A stretch of 64,000 bases of DNA from positions 105,634 through 169,633 of the forward strand of contig NZ_KQ040793.1 of the NCBI RefSeq assembly GCF_000971965.1. Reading direction: 5' to 3'. Below the pieces are notes generated by a model that ran no database searches, had not been told where the DNA came from, and worked only from the letters and a program-made list of their open reading frames with translations. Numbering within the stretch: the stretch's first letter is position 1; every line of letters starts with the position of its first letter. This document shows positions 63,017 to 64,000 of this stretch, piece by piece. Both the position numbers and the translations under genes were made by a program. This DNA is from Paenibacillus wulumuqiensis (GTDB lineage: Bacteria > Bacillota > Bacilli > Paenibacillales > Paenibacillaceae).

Positions 63017-64000
63017 TTACTTCGTTTTGGCTTTTACTCCCTCTACTTTCACCAGCGCATTAACAGTCTTGGATACGCTCGGATCGACCACAGAGCTAAT
63101 CTGGATCTGCAGACGGACGATGCTGTAACTGCCTGTCGGGTACTTGATCAGCACACCGTTATCGTCCACATATTTATCATCGCTGCTGGAGACAATCTTG
63201 TATACCAGCCGCTCATTCTGGGGCAGTGTCAGTACAGGCTGGCCCAGCGTATGGTTACCATTCTGAATCTTGTTAAAAGGCCGCACAGCATCCGCTACAC
63301 GATCGGCTTCCGTGCCGGCGATCCGGTAGGATAGATTGGCACGTTTGGTGGAGCTGCGCTTGACGTTGCCTGTCTCATCGATGTTGTAGGCTGCGATTTC
63401 CAGCTGGTATACCCCTTTTGGCAGTGCCTGGAACACTGTCTGACCGGAAGCGTTCAGTGCCATTGCTACATTATCGATATGATTGAAATGATAATATCCC
63501 GGCGCATAGATCGGGTAAGCTCCATTCACAGGTTCTTTTACCTGCTGCACCAGGGTACCGGCATATTTGCCATCCAGACCATACGCATTCAGTTCCAGTA
63601 CATTGGCATCTGTAGAAGTCAGACGGAATGCGATGTCTGCGTAATTTTCTTTGCCGTTCATGCGAATAACCGTATTGCTGATCGATATATCCTGAATGCC
63701 CTGGCCAATATCAGGAGCATTCTGGCCGACATGAATCACAAATGGCAGATGCAGCGATGGATATCCTGCAGCGGTCAATACAACTTCTCCTTCATATACA
63801 CCGTCTGCTGCCCCGGCAGAAGGCTGTACCGCAAGTGTGAATTCGGACGAGGAATGTGCATTTGCCGTAATCATGTCTCCTGCTGCCAGACCCTGCAGAC
63901 GGGCGTTGATCTGGCTCGTGTCCGGTGTCGCTACCGGACGGGATGGATCGGAAGTTACGCTGCTATGCATCTTCACACTCGCCTGGTAGGTTACGGCTGT
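63017..64000 (-). CDS. Partial: C-terminal part of secreted protein, probably S8 protease
   Basis: The frame is open to the window edge, giving 327 visible residues. The first part (EFTLAVQPSAGAADGVYEGE then LHLPFVIHVGQ) resembles the Fn3-like domain after the catalytic domain of Vpr-type subtilases. The rest consists of two further beta-sandwich-like repeats, ending in VSKTVNALVKVEGVKAKTK. The catalytic domain lies outside the window, so the subtilase call is inference. No start is shown; ATG codons inside are not initiation sites. Confidence 0.6.
   Translation of the reverse strand, partial: TAVTYQASVKMHSSVTSDPSRPVATPDTSQINARLQGLAAGDMITANAHSSSEFTLAVQPSAGAADGVYEGEVVLTAAGYPSLHLPFVIHVGQNAPDIGQGIQDISISNTVIRMNGKENYADIAFRLTSTDANVLELNAYGLDGKYAGTLVQQVKEPVNGAYPIYAPGYYHFNHIDNVAMALNASGQTVFQALPKGVYQLEIAAYNIDETGNVKRSSTKRANLSYRIAGTEADRVADAVRPFNKIQNGNHTLGQPVLTLPQNERLVYKIVSSSDDKYVDDNGVLIKYPTGSYSIVRLQIQISSVVDPSVSKTVNALVKVEGVKAKTK

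Overview
The window looks like a chromosomal segment of a Gram-positive endospore-former of the Paenibacillus group. The protein families fit this: a glutamine-transport operon with the gene order known from Bacillus subtilis, a GlcR/HAD pair, an NdoA/NdoAI toxin-antitoxin pair next to alanine racemase, and DUF6171-type and YigZ-type proteins. Ribosome-binding sites are strong AAGGAGG types, GTG and TTG starts are common, and base composition is roughly balanced. Genus assignment is inference, since no rRNA or marker comparison was possible. No rRNA gene, CRISPR array, insertion sequence or complete prophage was seen.

Layout. (1) 1-5.7 kb: a GlnK/GlnL-type two-component system follows a glutamine ABC transporter operon (glnQHMP), all on the minus strand, with a terminator between the two units and phased direct repeats upstream of glnQ. 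(2) 5.9-24 kb: housekeeping genes. These are a PhnP-like hydrolase, a sulfate transporter operon (cysT-cysW-cysA-sbp), yjbQ, a TetR regulator, yigZ, pgi, a beta-hydroxyacid dehydrogenase, ppnP, transketolase, a small membrane protein, purU, nfo and a TIGR01777 epimerase. (3) 24.1-35.3 kb: a ten-gene Tad/Flp-type pilus cluster on the minus strand, led by a terminator-like hairpin that may be an attenuator. Its genes are a TadZ/CpaE-like ATPase, TadA, TadB, TadC, Flp pilin, three TadE/TadG-type pseudopilins, a prepilin peptidase and an FHA protein. (4) 35.5-39.5 kb: a secreted beta-propeller protein, a DCC-family protein, a small Cys-rich protein, an OsmC/Ohr peroxidase and a divergent glutathione peroxidase. 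(5) 39.7-45.1 kb: an interrupted minus-strand tRNA cluster (Asn, Ser, Glu, Lys, Leu, Leu). Two identical tRNA-Leu genes bracket about 2.75 kb of AT-rich DNA that holds a decayed gene, an orphan divergent UreF and a divergent cI/cro-like regulator pair. A glcR-HAD operon sits inside the same tRNA cluster. (6) 45.1-51.9 kb: sprT-like, tex, ndoAI-ndoA, alr and fur, the last with a PerR-box-like site on its promoter. (7) 52.6-61.7 kb: an arabino-oligosaccharide utilisation cluster. It has two GH51 arabinofuranosidases, a GH43 enzyme, an ABC importer without its own ATPase, and a winged-helix regulator with a large C-terminal domain. (8) 61.7-64 kb: small unknown genes and the C-terminal part of a secreted protein, probably a subtilase, cut by the window edge.

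How the genes work together. The glutamine sensor pair probably controls the adjacent importer. The arabinan cluster takes in oligosaccharides through a lipoprotein-dependent importer and cleaves them in the cytoplasm, because neither GH51 nor GH43 has a signal peptide. The Tad cluster encodes a near-complete monoderm pilus machine. In the glutamine and arabinan transporters a strong hairpin directly follows the binding-protein gene, and in the Tad cluster one follows the pilin gene, which suggests a shared way of making more of the abundant component.
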